From Sodalis ligni (GTDB lineage Bacteria; Pseudomonadota; Gammaproteobacteria; Enterobacterales; Enterobacteriaceae), in assembly GCF_016865525.2 (NCBI RefSeq), contig NZ_CP075169.1, positions 4,154,337-4,218,336 of the forward strand: DNA of 64,000 nt, written 5' to 3'. The notes under the pieces were generated by a model. That model had not been told where the DNA came from. It worked only from the letters and a program-made list of their open reading frames with translations, and did not search any database. Of this stretch, positions 19,506 through 27,246 are shown one piece after another. Made by a program: the position numbers and the translations under genes. The number at the start of each line of letters is the position of its first letter. Positions within the stretch are counted from its first letter, which is position 1.

Positions 19506-20060
19506 TCAGGCTCCCCCGGCATATTTTTCATAGAGCGGCCGCACTTCCCGCTGCCAGACCCCGGCATTCATATCCCCGGCGTGCCGATAGCGGATAATAC
19601 CCCGTCCATCAATCAGAAAGGTCTCCGGCGCGCCATACACCCCCAGATCCAATCCCAGCATGCCGTCGCCGTCATACAGGCTCAGCGCATAAGGATTGCC
19701 CAGGGTATTGAGCCAGTTCACCGCTTTGAGCCGATCGTCTTTATAATCCATGCCTACCACCCTAATACCTTGTGCCGCCAGAGTATTAAGGAATTGGTGC
19801 TCTGCCCGGCAGGTGGGACACCAGGTGGCCCAAACGTTCAGCAGCAGCGGCTTACCGTCGCGCAATACCGATTGATCGTATTGCTTCGCCGGATCGTCCA
19901 GAGACTGCAGAGTGAAAACCGGCACCGGCTTGCCGATAAGCGCCGACTCCAGCAAAGTTGGGTCATCGCCATGGGCGTTGCGGGTCAACTGCACAACAAA
20001 GCTCGCCGCCAGCGCCAAAAACAGGAGCAGCGGGACCAGCAGCAGCAATCTGGTTTTCAT
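19506..20060 (-). CDS. ccmG: Thiol:disulfide interchange protein CcmG (DsbE)
   Basis: This 184-aa membrane-anchored thioredoxin-like protein carries the active site NVWATWCPTCRAEHQFL (WCPTC) and the family acidic motif region YGAPETFLIDGRGIIRYRHAG. It keeps CcmH and apocytochrome c thiols reduced using electrons from DsbD. The start overlaps the ccmF stop by four bases. Confidence 0.94.
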   Translation of the reverse strand: MKTRLLLLVPLLLFLALAASFVVQLTRNAHGDDPTLLESALIGKPVPVFTLQSLDDPAKQYDQSVLRDGKPLLLNVWATWCPTCRAEHQFLNTLAAQGIRVVGMDYKDDRLKAVNWLNTLGNPYALSLYDGDGMLGLDLGVYGAPETFLIDGRGIIRYRHAGDMNAGVWQREVRPLYEKYAGGA

Positions 20061-22021
20061 TGCTCACCCGACTCGGACAACCGGGACTTTTTCTGGGCGC
20101 GATAACGGGGATCCGCCAGGCAGCACGCGCCGCCGGCCGCCATCAATAAACCGCCCAGCCAGATCCAGCGGACAAAAGGTTTGTAATAGAGCCGGACCGC
20201 CCAGGCGCCGTCATCCATTTCCTCACCCAGCGCCGCATACAGGTCGCGGGTTAAACCACCGCTGATGGCCGCTTCAGTGGTGACGGTCCGGCTCACGCTG
20301 TAATAGCGTTTTTCCGCCTGCAGCCTGGCCTCCGGCTTGCCGTTATGCGTCACGTCGAAGACCGCCGCCGCGCCGGTGTAGTTCGGCCCGGTCAGGCTTC
20401 GTAAAGCCTGGAAACTGAACCGGTAGCCGCCGATGTCCGCCAGATCGCCGGTTTTCATCCGTATATCCCGTTCCAGACTGTAATTCTGGCTGAAGGTGAT
20501 GCCTATCACCGTGACCGCCACCCCCAGATGGCCGAGCACCATGCCCCAGTGGCTAGGGGTCAGATGAGCCAGACCTCGCCAGAACGAGCGGCGATGGCCG
20601 GCGCGCTCCCGTAACTCCATCAGGGTCAGAGTCATCACCCAAAGGGACATCATCAGACCGGTTACGGTCATGCCGCGAATGTCATCTCCCATCAGCCGGG
20701 GCAACAATAACGACATGGCCAGGCAGCCCGCGAACGCCCATGACAGGCGCTTGATCCATTTTTTTGCCTCATCCCGCCGCCAGCGGATAAGCGGACCAAT
20801 CCCCATCAGCAGCGCAAACGGCGCCATCAGCCAGGTGAACATACTGTTAAAGAACGGCTCGCCGACGGAGATACTGCCCATGCCTAACTGTTTATGGATC
20901 AGGGGCAGCAGCGTACCCAGTAGTACCACCAGCATTGCCGCCATCAGCAGCACGTTATTGCTCAGCAAAAAGGTCTCGCGGGAGAACAGCTCGTTTTGCG
21001 CCCGGCTGCGTACTTTGCCGCCCTGAATGGCATACAGCAGCAGCGAACCGCCGATCAGCAGCACCAAAAATGCCAGGATAAACATCCCGCGCGCCGGATC
21101 GGAGGCAAAGGAGTGTACCGACACCAGCACCCCGGAGCGCACCAAAAACGTCCCCAGCAGACAGAGGGAGAAAACGGTAATGGCCAGCAGCACGGTCCAT
21201 GATCTGAAGGTGCCGCGTTTCTCGGTCACCGACAGGGAATGCAGCAGCGCCGTGCCCGCCAGCCAGGGCATAAACGAGGCGTTTTCCACCGGATCCCAGA
21301 ACCACCAACCGCCCCAGCCCAGTTCGTAATAGGCCCAGGAGGAGCCGAGCACGATGCCTAAGGTCAAAAAAATCCAGGCGGCCTGAGTCCAGGGACGCGA
21401 CCAGCGCGCCCAAGCGGTGTCCAGACGACCGGCGATAAGAGATGCGATGGCGAAGGAAAACGCCACGGAGAATCCCACGTACCCCATATACAGCAGCGGC
21501 GGATGAAAGATTAACCCGATATCCTGCAGCACCGGATTCAAATCGTGCCCGTCAATGGGATAATCCGGCAGGGTACGGCTAAAGGGATTGGAGGTGAGTA
21601 AAATAAAGGCGAGAAAACCGGTATTTATCATCCCCATCACCGCCAGCACCCGTGCCACCGCCTCGTCGGGCATACGGCGGCTGAACAGCGCTACCGCCAG
21701 CGTCCAGCAGCCCAGCAGCAGCACCCACAGCAGTAACGACCCCTCATGGGCGCCCCAGGTGGCGGCAATGCGGTAATATAGCGGCAGGCGGGTATTGGAA
21801 TTATTCACCACGTAAATCAAGGTAAAATCATTGACCACAAACCCGTACACCAGACAAATAAAGGCCCCGCTGATGCACACAAACAGTCCGCAGGCCAGCG
21901 GACGCGCTGTCGCCATGAGCCTTGCATCCTGACGCGCCGCGCCCCACAGCGGATAGATGCTCAATAACAGCGCCAGCGCCATAGCCAGGCAGAGCAGGAA
22001 ATCACCCAATTCGGGAATCAC
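20057..22021 (-). CDS. ccmF: Heme lyase subunit CcmF
   Basis: CcmF ligates heme to apocytochrome c. The 654-aa protein has about 14-15 membrane helices, the periplasmic WWD heme-handling signature [20 protein letters not shown] and conserved His residues around it ([29 protein letters not shown]). It overlaps ccmE and ccmG by four bases on each side, as expected for a coupled operon. Confidence 0.95.
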   Translation of the reverse strand: MIPELGDFLLCLAMALALLLSIYPLWGAARQDARLMATARPLACGLFVCISGAFICLVYGFVVNDFTLIYVVNNSNTRLPLYYRIAATWGAHEGSLLLWVLLLGCWTLAVALFSRRMPDEAVARVLAVMGMINTGFLAFILLTSNPFSRTLPDYPIDGHDLNPVLQDIGLIFHPPLLYMGYVGFSVAFSFAIASLIAGRLDTAWARWSRPWTQAAWIFLTLGIVLGSSWAYYELGWGGWWFWDPVENASFMPWLAGTALLHSLSVTEKRGTFRSWTVLLAITVFSLCLLGTFLVRSGVLVSVHSFASDPARGMFILAFLVLLIGGSLLLYAIQGGKVRSRAQNELFSRETFLLSNNVLLMAAMLVVLLGTLLPLIHKQLGMGSISVGEPFFNSMFTWLMAPFALLMGIGPLIRWRRDEAKKWIKRLSWAFAGCLAMSLLLPRLMGDDIRGMTVTGLMMSLWVMTLTLMELRERAGHRRSFWRGLAHLTPSHWGMVLGHLGVAVTVIGITFSQNYSLERDIRMKTGDLADIGGYRFSFQALRSLTGPNYTGAAAVFDVTHNGKPEARLQAEKRYYSVSRTVTTEAAISGGLTRDLYAALGEEMDDGAWAVRLYYKPFVRWIWLGGLLMAAGGACCLADPRYRAQKKSRLSESGEQ

Positions 22022-22530
22022 GGCGTCACCTTCGTTTGGATAATACTGAAGCTGCCGGAAGCGGAGCGCGAGCCAACGGAAGGAAGAATGGCCGAACTTT
22101 TCACGTCTTCCGCCACTTCGGGCGGCGTGTAATTTTCATCGTGTTTCGCCAGCACCTCCTTCGCCTGCACCAGATTACCGGCCTCCAGCACACCCTGCGC
22201 CACCACTCCCTGCCCTTCCCGGAACAGATCCGGCAGGATACCGTCATAACTTACCGTAATCGCACCGGCGGCATCATAAATTTTAAAGGTCACTTTCAGG
22301 GTTTGCGCATCCCGCCGCACGCTGCCGGGCATGACCAGGCCGCCGATGCGTAGACGCTGGCCGATATGCGGCAAAGCATGCTGCTCGCCTTTACCCAGCA
22401 GCATCTCACGCGGGGTATAAAACAGGTCGATATTGGAACTCAGCGCATACAAGAAAAGCGTCACGGCAAGCGCACCGCCCGCCAGCATGCCGAACAACAG
22501 ATAGAGGCGGTTTTTACGGCGAGGATTCAC
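22018..22530 (-). CDS. ccmE: Heme chaperone CcmE
   Basis: CcmE covalently binds heme through a His and carries it to CcmF. The 170-aa protein has an N-terminal membrane anchor, a beta-barrel OB domain and the heme-binding [14 protein letters not shown] with the His and Tyr in place. Start and stop overlap ccmD and ccmF by four bases. Confidence 0.94.
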   Translation of the reverse strand: MNPRRKNRLYLLFGMLAGGALAVTLFLYALSSNIDLFYTPREMLLGKGEQHALPHIGQRLRIGGLVMPGSVRRDAQTLKVTFKIYDAAGAITVSYDGILPDLFREGQGVVAQGVLEAGNLVQAKEVLAKHDENYTPPEVAEDVKSSAILPSVGSRSASGSFSIIQTKVTP

Positions 22531-22772
22531 TGGCTATTCCCCCGTTGCGGGGCGGCGGCGCTGTGCGGCCCGGGGGCTGATGCGCTCTGGCGGATACGCC
22601 GCAGGCGCGCCTGCCGGCGACGGATTTCCGCCAACAGGGCCCGGCGCTGCCACAGGGTATGCACGATTAACGCCGCCAGCGGCGCCAACGTCGAGGCCAC
22701 CGCCAGCCAGACATAGAAAGCATACCCCCCCATGGCAAAAAAAGCCGTCCAGGAACTGAATGCGGGGTTCAT
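22527..22772 (-). CDS. ccmD: Heme exporter accessory protein CcmD
   Basis: The 81-aa protein has one membrane helix ([19 protein letters not shown]) followed by a basic segment, as in CcmD, which stabilises release of heme-CcmE from the CcmABC complex. The ATG at 22772 ([19 protein letters not shown]) is chosen by similarity to E. coli and lies inside the ccmC stop region (4-base overlap). Its C-terminal tail is a little longer than that of E. coli (69 aa). Confidence 0.9.
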   Translation of the reverse strand: MNPAFSSWTAFFAMGGYAFYVWLAVASTLAPLAALIVHTLWQRRALLAEIRRRQARLRRIRQSASAPGPHSAAAPQRGNSQ

Positions 22773-23506
22773 GACGCACGTCCCTTTGTCGCCAATGCCA
22801 CTACCCAGGGACGATGGCATTCTTGCCGCAGTATCAGATTGCGCAAACGCATCAGCGCTAGTGTCAAGAAAAACAGCAAATAACCGAGGATGGCCCAGCG
22901 CAGCGGGGTACGCATACTGGGATCAATGCTTTGCTGCATATGGCTAGAACCCTGATGCAGGGTATTCCACCACTCCACCGAATAATGAATGATGGGAATA
23001 TTCACCACGCCCACCAAGATCAGAATACCGGCGGCCCGCCCGGCCAGGCGCCGATCTTCAAAAGCGTTATATAACGCGATGACGCCCAGATATAAAAACA
23101 GTAATACCAGCTCAGACGTCAGGCGGGCATCCCATACCCACCAGGTACCCCACATAGGCTTGCCCCAGGCGGAGCCGCTCACCAGCGCAATAAAGGTAAA
23201 TACCGCGCCCACCGGCGCCATCGCCGCCGCCGCCAAGTCCGCCATCTTTATTTGCCAGACCAGGCCAACAGACGCCGCCAGCGCCATCGCCATATAAATT
23301 CCCATCGACCACATGGCGGCGGGCACATGTACATAGATGATGCGAAAACCATTACCCTGCTGATAGTCCGCCGGCGCAAAACCAAATCCCCAGACCCAGC
23401 CCACTATCAATGAGCCCGCCGTGGCCAGCGCCAGCCAGGGAATCAGACCGCCGCACAGCCGGTAAAGCCGCTCAGGCCTGCTCAATTGATGCAACAATTT
23501 CCACAT
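22769..23506 (-). CDS. ccmC: Heme transporter subunit CcmC
   Basis: CcmC attaches heme to CcmE. The 245-aa protein has six membrane helices and the WWD motif GKPMWGTWWVWDARLTSEL with flanking His residues (IIYVHVPAAMWSMG, IIHYSVEWWNTLHQGSS). The ATG at 23506 (MWKLLHQLSRPERLYR) matches E. coli. The open frame extends ten codons upstream without support. Confidence 0.95.
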   Translation of the reverse strand: MWKLLHQLSRPERLYRLCGGLIPWLALATAGSLIVGWVWGFGFAPADYQQGNGFRIIYVHVPAAMWSMGIYMAMALAASVGLVWQIKMADLAAAAMAPVGAVFTFIALVSGSAWGKPMWGTWWVWDARLTSELVLLFLYLGVIALYNAFEDRRLAGRAAGILILVGVVNIPIIHYSVEWWNTLHQGSSHMQQSIDPSMRTPLRWAILGYLLFFLTLALMRLRNLILRQECHRPWVVALATKGRAS

Positions 23507-23551
23507 GCAACATTGTCCACTGTCAAAACCATCCAATCGCCGCGGTGAAAT

Positions 23552-24211
23552 TCATTGCAACGTTACGCGTAACGCCGCGGCGGCGGCAACAGGCGCCAAC
23601 ATGACGCTTAATACCAGGAATGCACCCAAGATCGCCAAAAAACCGTCAATGGGTAAACCCTGCGCCGCGTTATCAATGGCCGCGGTAGCGAAAATCAACA
23701 CCGGAATAAACAAGGGTAACAATAATAAACTCAGCAAGACACCGCCTTTGCGTAAGCGGAGGGTTAATCCCGCGCCCACGGCTCCCACCAGGCTCAGCGT
23801 CGGCGTACCCAGCAACAATGACAGCGCCACGGCCCGCCATGTGGCCAAATCCAGGGACAGCAGCAGCGCGGCCACCGGCGACAGCAGCAGCAGCGGCAAA
23901 CCGGTCACCAGCCAGTGCGCGCAGACCTTGCCCAGCACCGCGATGGGAAGAGGCAACGGCAACAACAGCAGTTGCTCAAGGGTGCCATCATGAAAATCCT
24001 CCCCAAACAGGCGCTCCAACGATAAGAGACAGGCCAGTAAGGCCGCCACCCAGATGATACCGGGGGCGATACGACGCAGTAATTGCGGTTCCGGCCCGAT
24101 CCCCAAGGGAAACAAGGTTATCACAATCAGAAAAAACCACAGCGGATTGATAATATCGCTGCGGCTGCGTAATGCCGAGCGCAAATCGCGGCGAACAATC
24201 AGCCAGAACAT
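23552..24211 (-). CDS. ccmB: Heme exporter membrane subunit CcmB
   Basis: The 219-aa protein has six hydrophobic segments and the N-terminal [20 protein letters not shown] and [16 protein letters not shown] typical of CcmB, the permease of the CcmAB ABC module that releases heme-loaded CcmE. It overlaps ccmA by 13 bases. Confidence 0.93.
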   Translation of the reverse strand: MFWLIVRRDLRSALRSRSDIINPLWFFLIVITLFPLGIGPEPQLLRRIAPGIIWVAALLACLLSLERLFGEDFHDGTLEQLLLLPLPLPIAVLGKVCAHWLVTGLPLLLLSPVAALLLSLDLATWRAVALSLLLGTPTLSLVGAVGAGLTLRLRKGGVLLSLLLLPLFIPVLIFATAAIDNAAQGLPIDGFLAILGAFLVLSVMLAPVAAAAALRVTLQ

Positions 24212-24840
24212 GGCGTCTCCCGTACCGGCATCAAGGCTATCTTGCGTATCGCCACCGACGCTGGGGGAAGCGCCTGATGGGTGGTAAGCAAAACCATACC
24301 CCGGGCCGCGCTGTGGCCGGCGAACAAGGACATCAGCTGCGCGGCGCCCTGTTTATCAATGGCGGTGAAAGGTTCGTCCAGGATCCACAAACGGGCCGGA
24401 CTCAGCCATAAACGCGCCAGCGCCACCCGCCGCTGCTGGCCGGCTGACAAGCCGGCGGACGGCAGTTCCTCGTATCCCAGCAATCCCGCCTGCTCCAACG
24501 CCTGCCAAACGGCTTTTTCGTCCCGCTGACCGCCGCTGGCCGCCTGGTAAAACGCCAAATTCTCAAAAGGCGTCAAAGCAAGTTTGATGCCGGCTTGATG
24601 CCCGATATAAAGCAGATCCCGATGATAGATTTCACGCACCAGGCTGATATTTTCTTGCCCCCAGCAAACCTCCCCGCGCTCCGGGCGGGCGAGTCCTGCC
24701 AAAATACGCAGCAGGGAGGTTTTGCCGGCACCGTTGCCGCCTTCAATCTGGAGAATGTCCCCCGGCTCGACCCGAAAGCATAAACGGGAAAAAAGCTCGC
24801 GATCGTCGCGGATACAGGCCAGGTTTCTTGCTTCCAGCAT
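24199..24840 (-). CDS. ccmA: Heme exporter ATP-binding subunit CcmA
   Basis: This 213-aa ABC ATPase has Walker [13 protein letters not shown], the signature [14 protein letters not shown] and Walker [13 protein letters not shown]. It drives release of heme-CcmE. It is the first gene of the operon ccmABCDEFGHI, which runs leftward into mlaA. The 340 bases upstream contain no napC, the gene found there in E. coli. Confidence 0.94.
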   Translation of the reverse strand: MLEARNLACIRDDRELFSRLCFRVEPGDILQIEGGNGAGKTSLLRILAGLARPERGEVCWGQENISLVREIYHRDLLYIGHQAGIKLALTPFENLAFYQAASGGQRDEKAVWQALEQAGLLGYEELPSAGLSAGQQRRVALARLWLSPARLWILDEPFTAIDKQGAAQLMSLFAGHSAARGMVLLTTHQALPPASVAIRKIALMPVRETPCSG

Positions 24841-25038
24841 CGGAAACTCAGCTCTTCATTAACAGGAACGCCATCATAGCACAGGCAACCGAAGCGGGAA
24901 GTTCGCCATCGATGTAATCACTTCAACCAAGAGGCTTATTGAATGAAATCAATAAATGCATCGAAGGCAATCCCACCCTGCCTGGCCGGCACTCTACTTG
25001 ATTTACCCGCATAAATGGCTATGGCGCGTAACGCCCGG

Positions 25039-25078
25039 CCCCCTGATAACCGGCCGGCGCCAGCCGGTTATCAGGGGG
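25039..25078 (+). terminator. Strong 16-bp hairpin between ccmA and argW
   Basis: CCCCCTGATAACCGGC and its exact reverse complement (25063-25078) are separated by an 8-base loop. On the plus strand an eight-T run follows after about ten bases. The gap 24841-25136 otherwise shows nothing coding, and no plus-strand gene lies upstream, so it may insulate argW or be a mobile-repeat type palindrome. Confidence 0.6.
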
Positions 25079-25136
25079 CGGAAAATGTTTTTTTCACCGC
25101 CATTGACGACGGAATAAGCAATCGAATCGTTAAGTG

Positions 25137-25165
25137 CTTATTTTCGGGACCGAATCGGGTATAAT
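25137..25165 (+). promoter_or_regulatory. Promoter of tRNA-Arg
   Basis: A perfect TATAAT (25160-25165) lies 15 bases upstream of the tRNA, with CTTATT at 17 bases spacing as a weak -35. A GC-rich stretch (GCCGTCCGC) follows the -10, as in stringently controlled stable RNA promoters. Confidence 0.6.
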
Positions 25166-25180
25166 GCCGTCCGCTATACG

Positions 25181-25255
25181 GTCCTCGTAGTTAAACGGAT
25201 ATAACAAGCCCCTCCTAAGGGCTAGTTACAGGTTCGATTCCTGTCGGGGACACCA
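25181..25255 (+). tRNA. argW: tRNA-Arg (anticodon CCU), prophage attachment site
   Basis: The 75-nt sequence folds as a tRNA: acceptor GTCCTCG/CGGGGAC, anticodon stem AGCCC/GGGCT with loop CTCCTAA, T loop GGTTCGATTCC, and an encoded CCA. The anticodon CCT (25214-25216) reads AGG. The neighbourhood and sequence match E. coli argW, the integration site of prophage KplE1/CPS-53. The integrase begins about 165 bases downstream, so the tRNA 3-prime part is presumably the attL core. The second copy (attR) is beyond the window. Confidence 0.95.
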
Positions 25256-25261
25256 CTGATA

Positions 25262-25345
25262 GCTCAACTGACATCTACCCACATCAACTAATTCTCTTCA
25301 AACCCCCGTTGCACCTGAAATCAAACTCAACCGAACTCAACTGAA
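25262..25345. repeat. Candidate integrase arm-site repeats next to attL
   Basis: The 9-mer CTCAACYGA occurs at 25263-25271, 25326-25334 and 25336-25344. The last two are tandem ten-base units (ACTCAACCGA, ACTCAACTGA). They lie between the tRNA end and the integrase start, where arm-type sites of tyrosine integrases are expected. Binding is an inference. Confidence 0.45.
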
Positions 25346-25364
25346 ATAACTTCCAATCAACAAT

Positions 25365-25423
25365 CATGTGGGGGTATTATCCGGGGTATCCCAAAACACC
25401 CCGCCCCAGGATACCCCCACATG
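25365..25423. repeat. 13-bp inverted repeat covering the integrase start codon
   Basis: CATGTGGGGGTAT (25365-25377) and its exact reverse complement ATACCCCCACATG (25411-25423) flank 33 bases. The right arm contains the integrase ATG. A second partial arm GGGGTATCC (25384-25392) can also pair with the right arm. Either an operator for autoregulation or an mRNA hairpin hiding the start codon is possible. Confidence 0.7.
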
Positions 25424-26590
25424 CCCTTATCAGTACGCCAAATTGAGACCTTAAAACCTCAAGAAAAGCCTTATAAGCTGGCAGACGGTGGTGGCTTGTT
25501 TTTGCACATCACCCCCACCGGAAACAAATCCTGGCGATTAAAATACCGCTTTGAAGGAAAAGAAAAGCTGATGACGTTCGGTCTTTTCCCGGCCATCACG
25601 CTTGGTGAAGCGAGAAAACAGAGAGATAAAGCGCGGGCGTTACTTGCTGCTGGAGTTGATCCGTCTGAAGAAAAGAAGTCGCGCAAAGCTGAATCGCTCG
25701 TTACGTCAGGCAACACGTTCAAGTCGATTACCCTGGAATGGTATGACAGCCGTAAACGCACTTGGTCAGAGAAATACGCTGGCGAAATGATTAGCATGTT
25801 CGACAAAGACATATTCCCGTTTATCGGAGACACGCCAATTACCGAAATAAAGCCTCTGATGCTGTTGGGGGTATTGCGAAAGTTTGAAGAGCGCGGGGCA
25901 ATGGAGCGGGCAAGGAAAGCCCGTAGGCGATGCGGTGAAGTATTTAGATATGCCATTGGTACGGGCAGGGCTGATTATAATCCAGCTCCAGACCTTTCAA
26001 TAGCTTTGGGTGCGCCAAAGCCTGGGCATTATCCATTCCTCCTTGAATCGGATTTGGGGGTATTTAACCAGGCACTGGCAGCATATGGTGGGGGTATTTT
26101 GGTAAAGGTCGCCACACAAGTTTTGCAACTCACCGGCCTTAGAACAGTGGAACTTAGAGAGTCTCGTTGGTCATTTATCGATTTCGAGAATGCAATATGG
26201 GAGATACCCCCAGAGTTGATGAAATCGCGCCGCCCGCACATCGTTCCAATGTCCCGGCAGGTGATCGCGCTTCTTGAATTCCTGAAGCCTATCACGGGTA
26301 ATTATTCCTATATTTTTCCAGGACGTAGCAATAAGAAAAGGCCAATCAGTGAAAACTCAGTACTAGGAGTAATAAAACGGATCGGATTTGACGGAAGAGC
26401 CAGCGGCCACGGTTTCCGTCACACTATGAGCACTATCTTAAACGACCATGGGTTCGACTCCGACTTGATAGAGCGCCAACTCGCGCATATTGACCGCAAT
26501 AAAGTCCGGGGTATTTACAACCACGCACAATACCTCGACAAGCGCCGGGAGATGATGCAATGGTACGCCGATTACCTCGACGGGCTTTAA
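25421..26590 (+). CDS. intS: Tyrosine recombinase, IntS/P4-type prophage integrase
   Basis: The 389-aa protein has an N-terminal arm-binding domain (DUF4102-like: PYKLADGGGLFLHITPTGNK), a SAM-like core-binding domain and a C-terminal catalytic domain. Catalytic residues visible are Arg241 in QLTGLRTVELRES, His330/Arg333 in SGHGFRHTMST, His356 in RQLAHIDRN, and the Tyr in GIYNHAQYLDKRREMMQW. Similarity to E. coli IntS of KplE1 is high, including RGAMERARKARRRCGEVFRY. IntS is also encoded at argW and is known to be negatively autoregulated because its promoter overlaps attL. The same layout is seen here. Confidence 0.93.
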   Translation: MPLSVRQIETLKPQEKPYKLADGGGLFLHITPTGNKSWRLKYRFEGKEKLMTFGLFPAITLGEARKQRDKARALLAAGVDPSEEKKSRKAESLVTSGNTFKSITLEWYDSRKRTWSEKYAGEMISMFDKDIFPFIGDTPITEIKPLMLLGVLRKFEERGAMERARKARRRCGEVFRYAIGTGRADYNPAPDLSIALGAPKPGHYPFLLESDLGVFNQALAAYGGGILVKVATQVLQLTGLRTVELRESRWSFIDFENAIWEIPPELMKSRRPHIVPMSRQVIALLEFLKPITGNYSYIFPGRSNKKRPISENSVLGVIKRIGFDGRASGHGFRHTMSTILNDHGFDSDLIERQLAHIDRNKVRGIYNHAQYLDKRREMMQWYADYLDGL

Positions 26591-26595
26591 TAACC

Positions 26596-26979
26596 TCACA
26601 TCCCCGGACAATCATCAAACTCCTCTCTCATCATATCGTTGATCACATACGTCACCACACCCCAGCACTGCAACCCCTCATCATCAGGTTCAGGCATCGG
26701 CAGCAGCACTCCTGGAGCATCCAGTTTCTCCAAGCCGCGTTCCGGGTAGATTTTAAACCGGCGCACTGCTAATTCTCCGGTAAGCTCAACGACCACGATT
26801 GTGCCGTCTACGGGAGTCAAGGAGCGATCAACGACTAGAATTGCACCCTGGTATATCCCGGCACGGTAAGAGCCCTCCTTGGCTCGCATGAAGTACGTGG
26901 CAGCGGGGCGGGCGATGCACAACTCATCCAAGCTGAGCGATTTTTCTTCATAATCTTTTGCGGGTGATGGAAAGCCCAT
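26596..26979 (-). CDS. UmuD-prime-like protein (S24 fold), LexA-controlled
   Basis: The 127-aa protein begins M-GFPSPAKDYEEKSLSLDEL, which is where UmuD is cut to give active UmuD-prime, so no self-cleavage is needed. The fold continues as ARPAATYFMRAKEGSYRAGI (the Ser60 position kept) and GAILVVDRSLTPVDGTIVVV, but the catalytic Lys97 position reads Arg in GELAVRRFKI. Protease activity is therefore doubtful. The phage P1 protein HumD is a known UmuD-prime homologue. No umuC partner is adjacent. A near-perfect LexA box lies 16 bases upstream. Likely role: modulating host translesion synthesis during induction. Confidence 0.85.
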   Translation of the reverse strand: MGFPSPAKDYEEKSLSLDELCIARPAATYFMRAKEGSYRAGIYQGAILVVDRSLTPVDGTIVVVELTGELAVRRFKIYPERGLEKLDAPGVLLPMPEPDDEGLQCWGVVTYVINDMMREEFDDCPGM

Positions 26980-26994
26980 AACGCATGCCTCTAG

Positions 26995-27014
26995 TACTGT
27001 TCATGCATACAGTA
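26995..27014. promoter_or_regulatory. LexA box of the UmuD-prime-like gene
   Basis: TACTGTTCATGCATACAGTA matches the consensus TACTGT-N8-ACAGTA at all twelve fixed positions. It lies 16 bases upstream of the ATG at 26979. Confidence 0.9.
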
Positions 27015-27150
27015 TAAGCAGTAAATTTTAAGCATGTAAACAGGCCAAACAGCAGTTAAACGCAACGCATTGAGCGCTGGGAGATTTTAGTTTTGCGGAG
27101 CTTTTCGCATTGTCGTGAACACGACTGGACGCAGCAGAGGATATTTATTA

Positions 27151-27246
27151 ATGTCCGGACCGTGCATAACGCACGAAAATTTCTCTTATTTTTTCCATTG
27201 CATAGTCATCAACTACGGGCCTACCCTGGCCCGCTTTTTTAATTGA
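27151..27246 (+). CDS. Possible 31-aa peptide ending in a terminator
   Basis: ATG at 27151 with AGAGG 10 bases upstream opens a frame that reads MSGPCITHENFSYFFHCIVI and ends RFFN-stop. Its last codons form the stem and T-run of an intrinsic terminator. The short aromatic peptide resembles small prophage-encoded peptides seen near integrases, but I cannot name it. It may instead be a non-coding RNA. It is convergent with the tail fibre gene. Confidence 0.35.
   Translation: MSGPCITHENFSYFFHCIVINYGPTLARFFN
27216..27240 (+). terminator. Intrinsic terminator, plus strand
   Basis: CGGGCC-TACCCT-GGCCCG is a perfect 6-bp stem followed by C and six T. It reads on the plus strand, opposite to the late operon that ends here. 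Confidence 0.75.

Noticed and set aside
25039..25078. attL core or transposon end
   Set aside because: The hairpin lies upstream of the tRNA, outside the prophage, with no target duplication or transposase.
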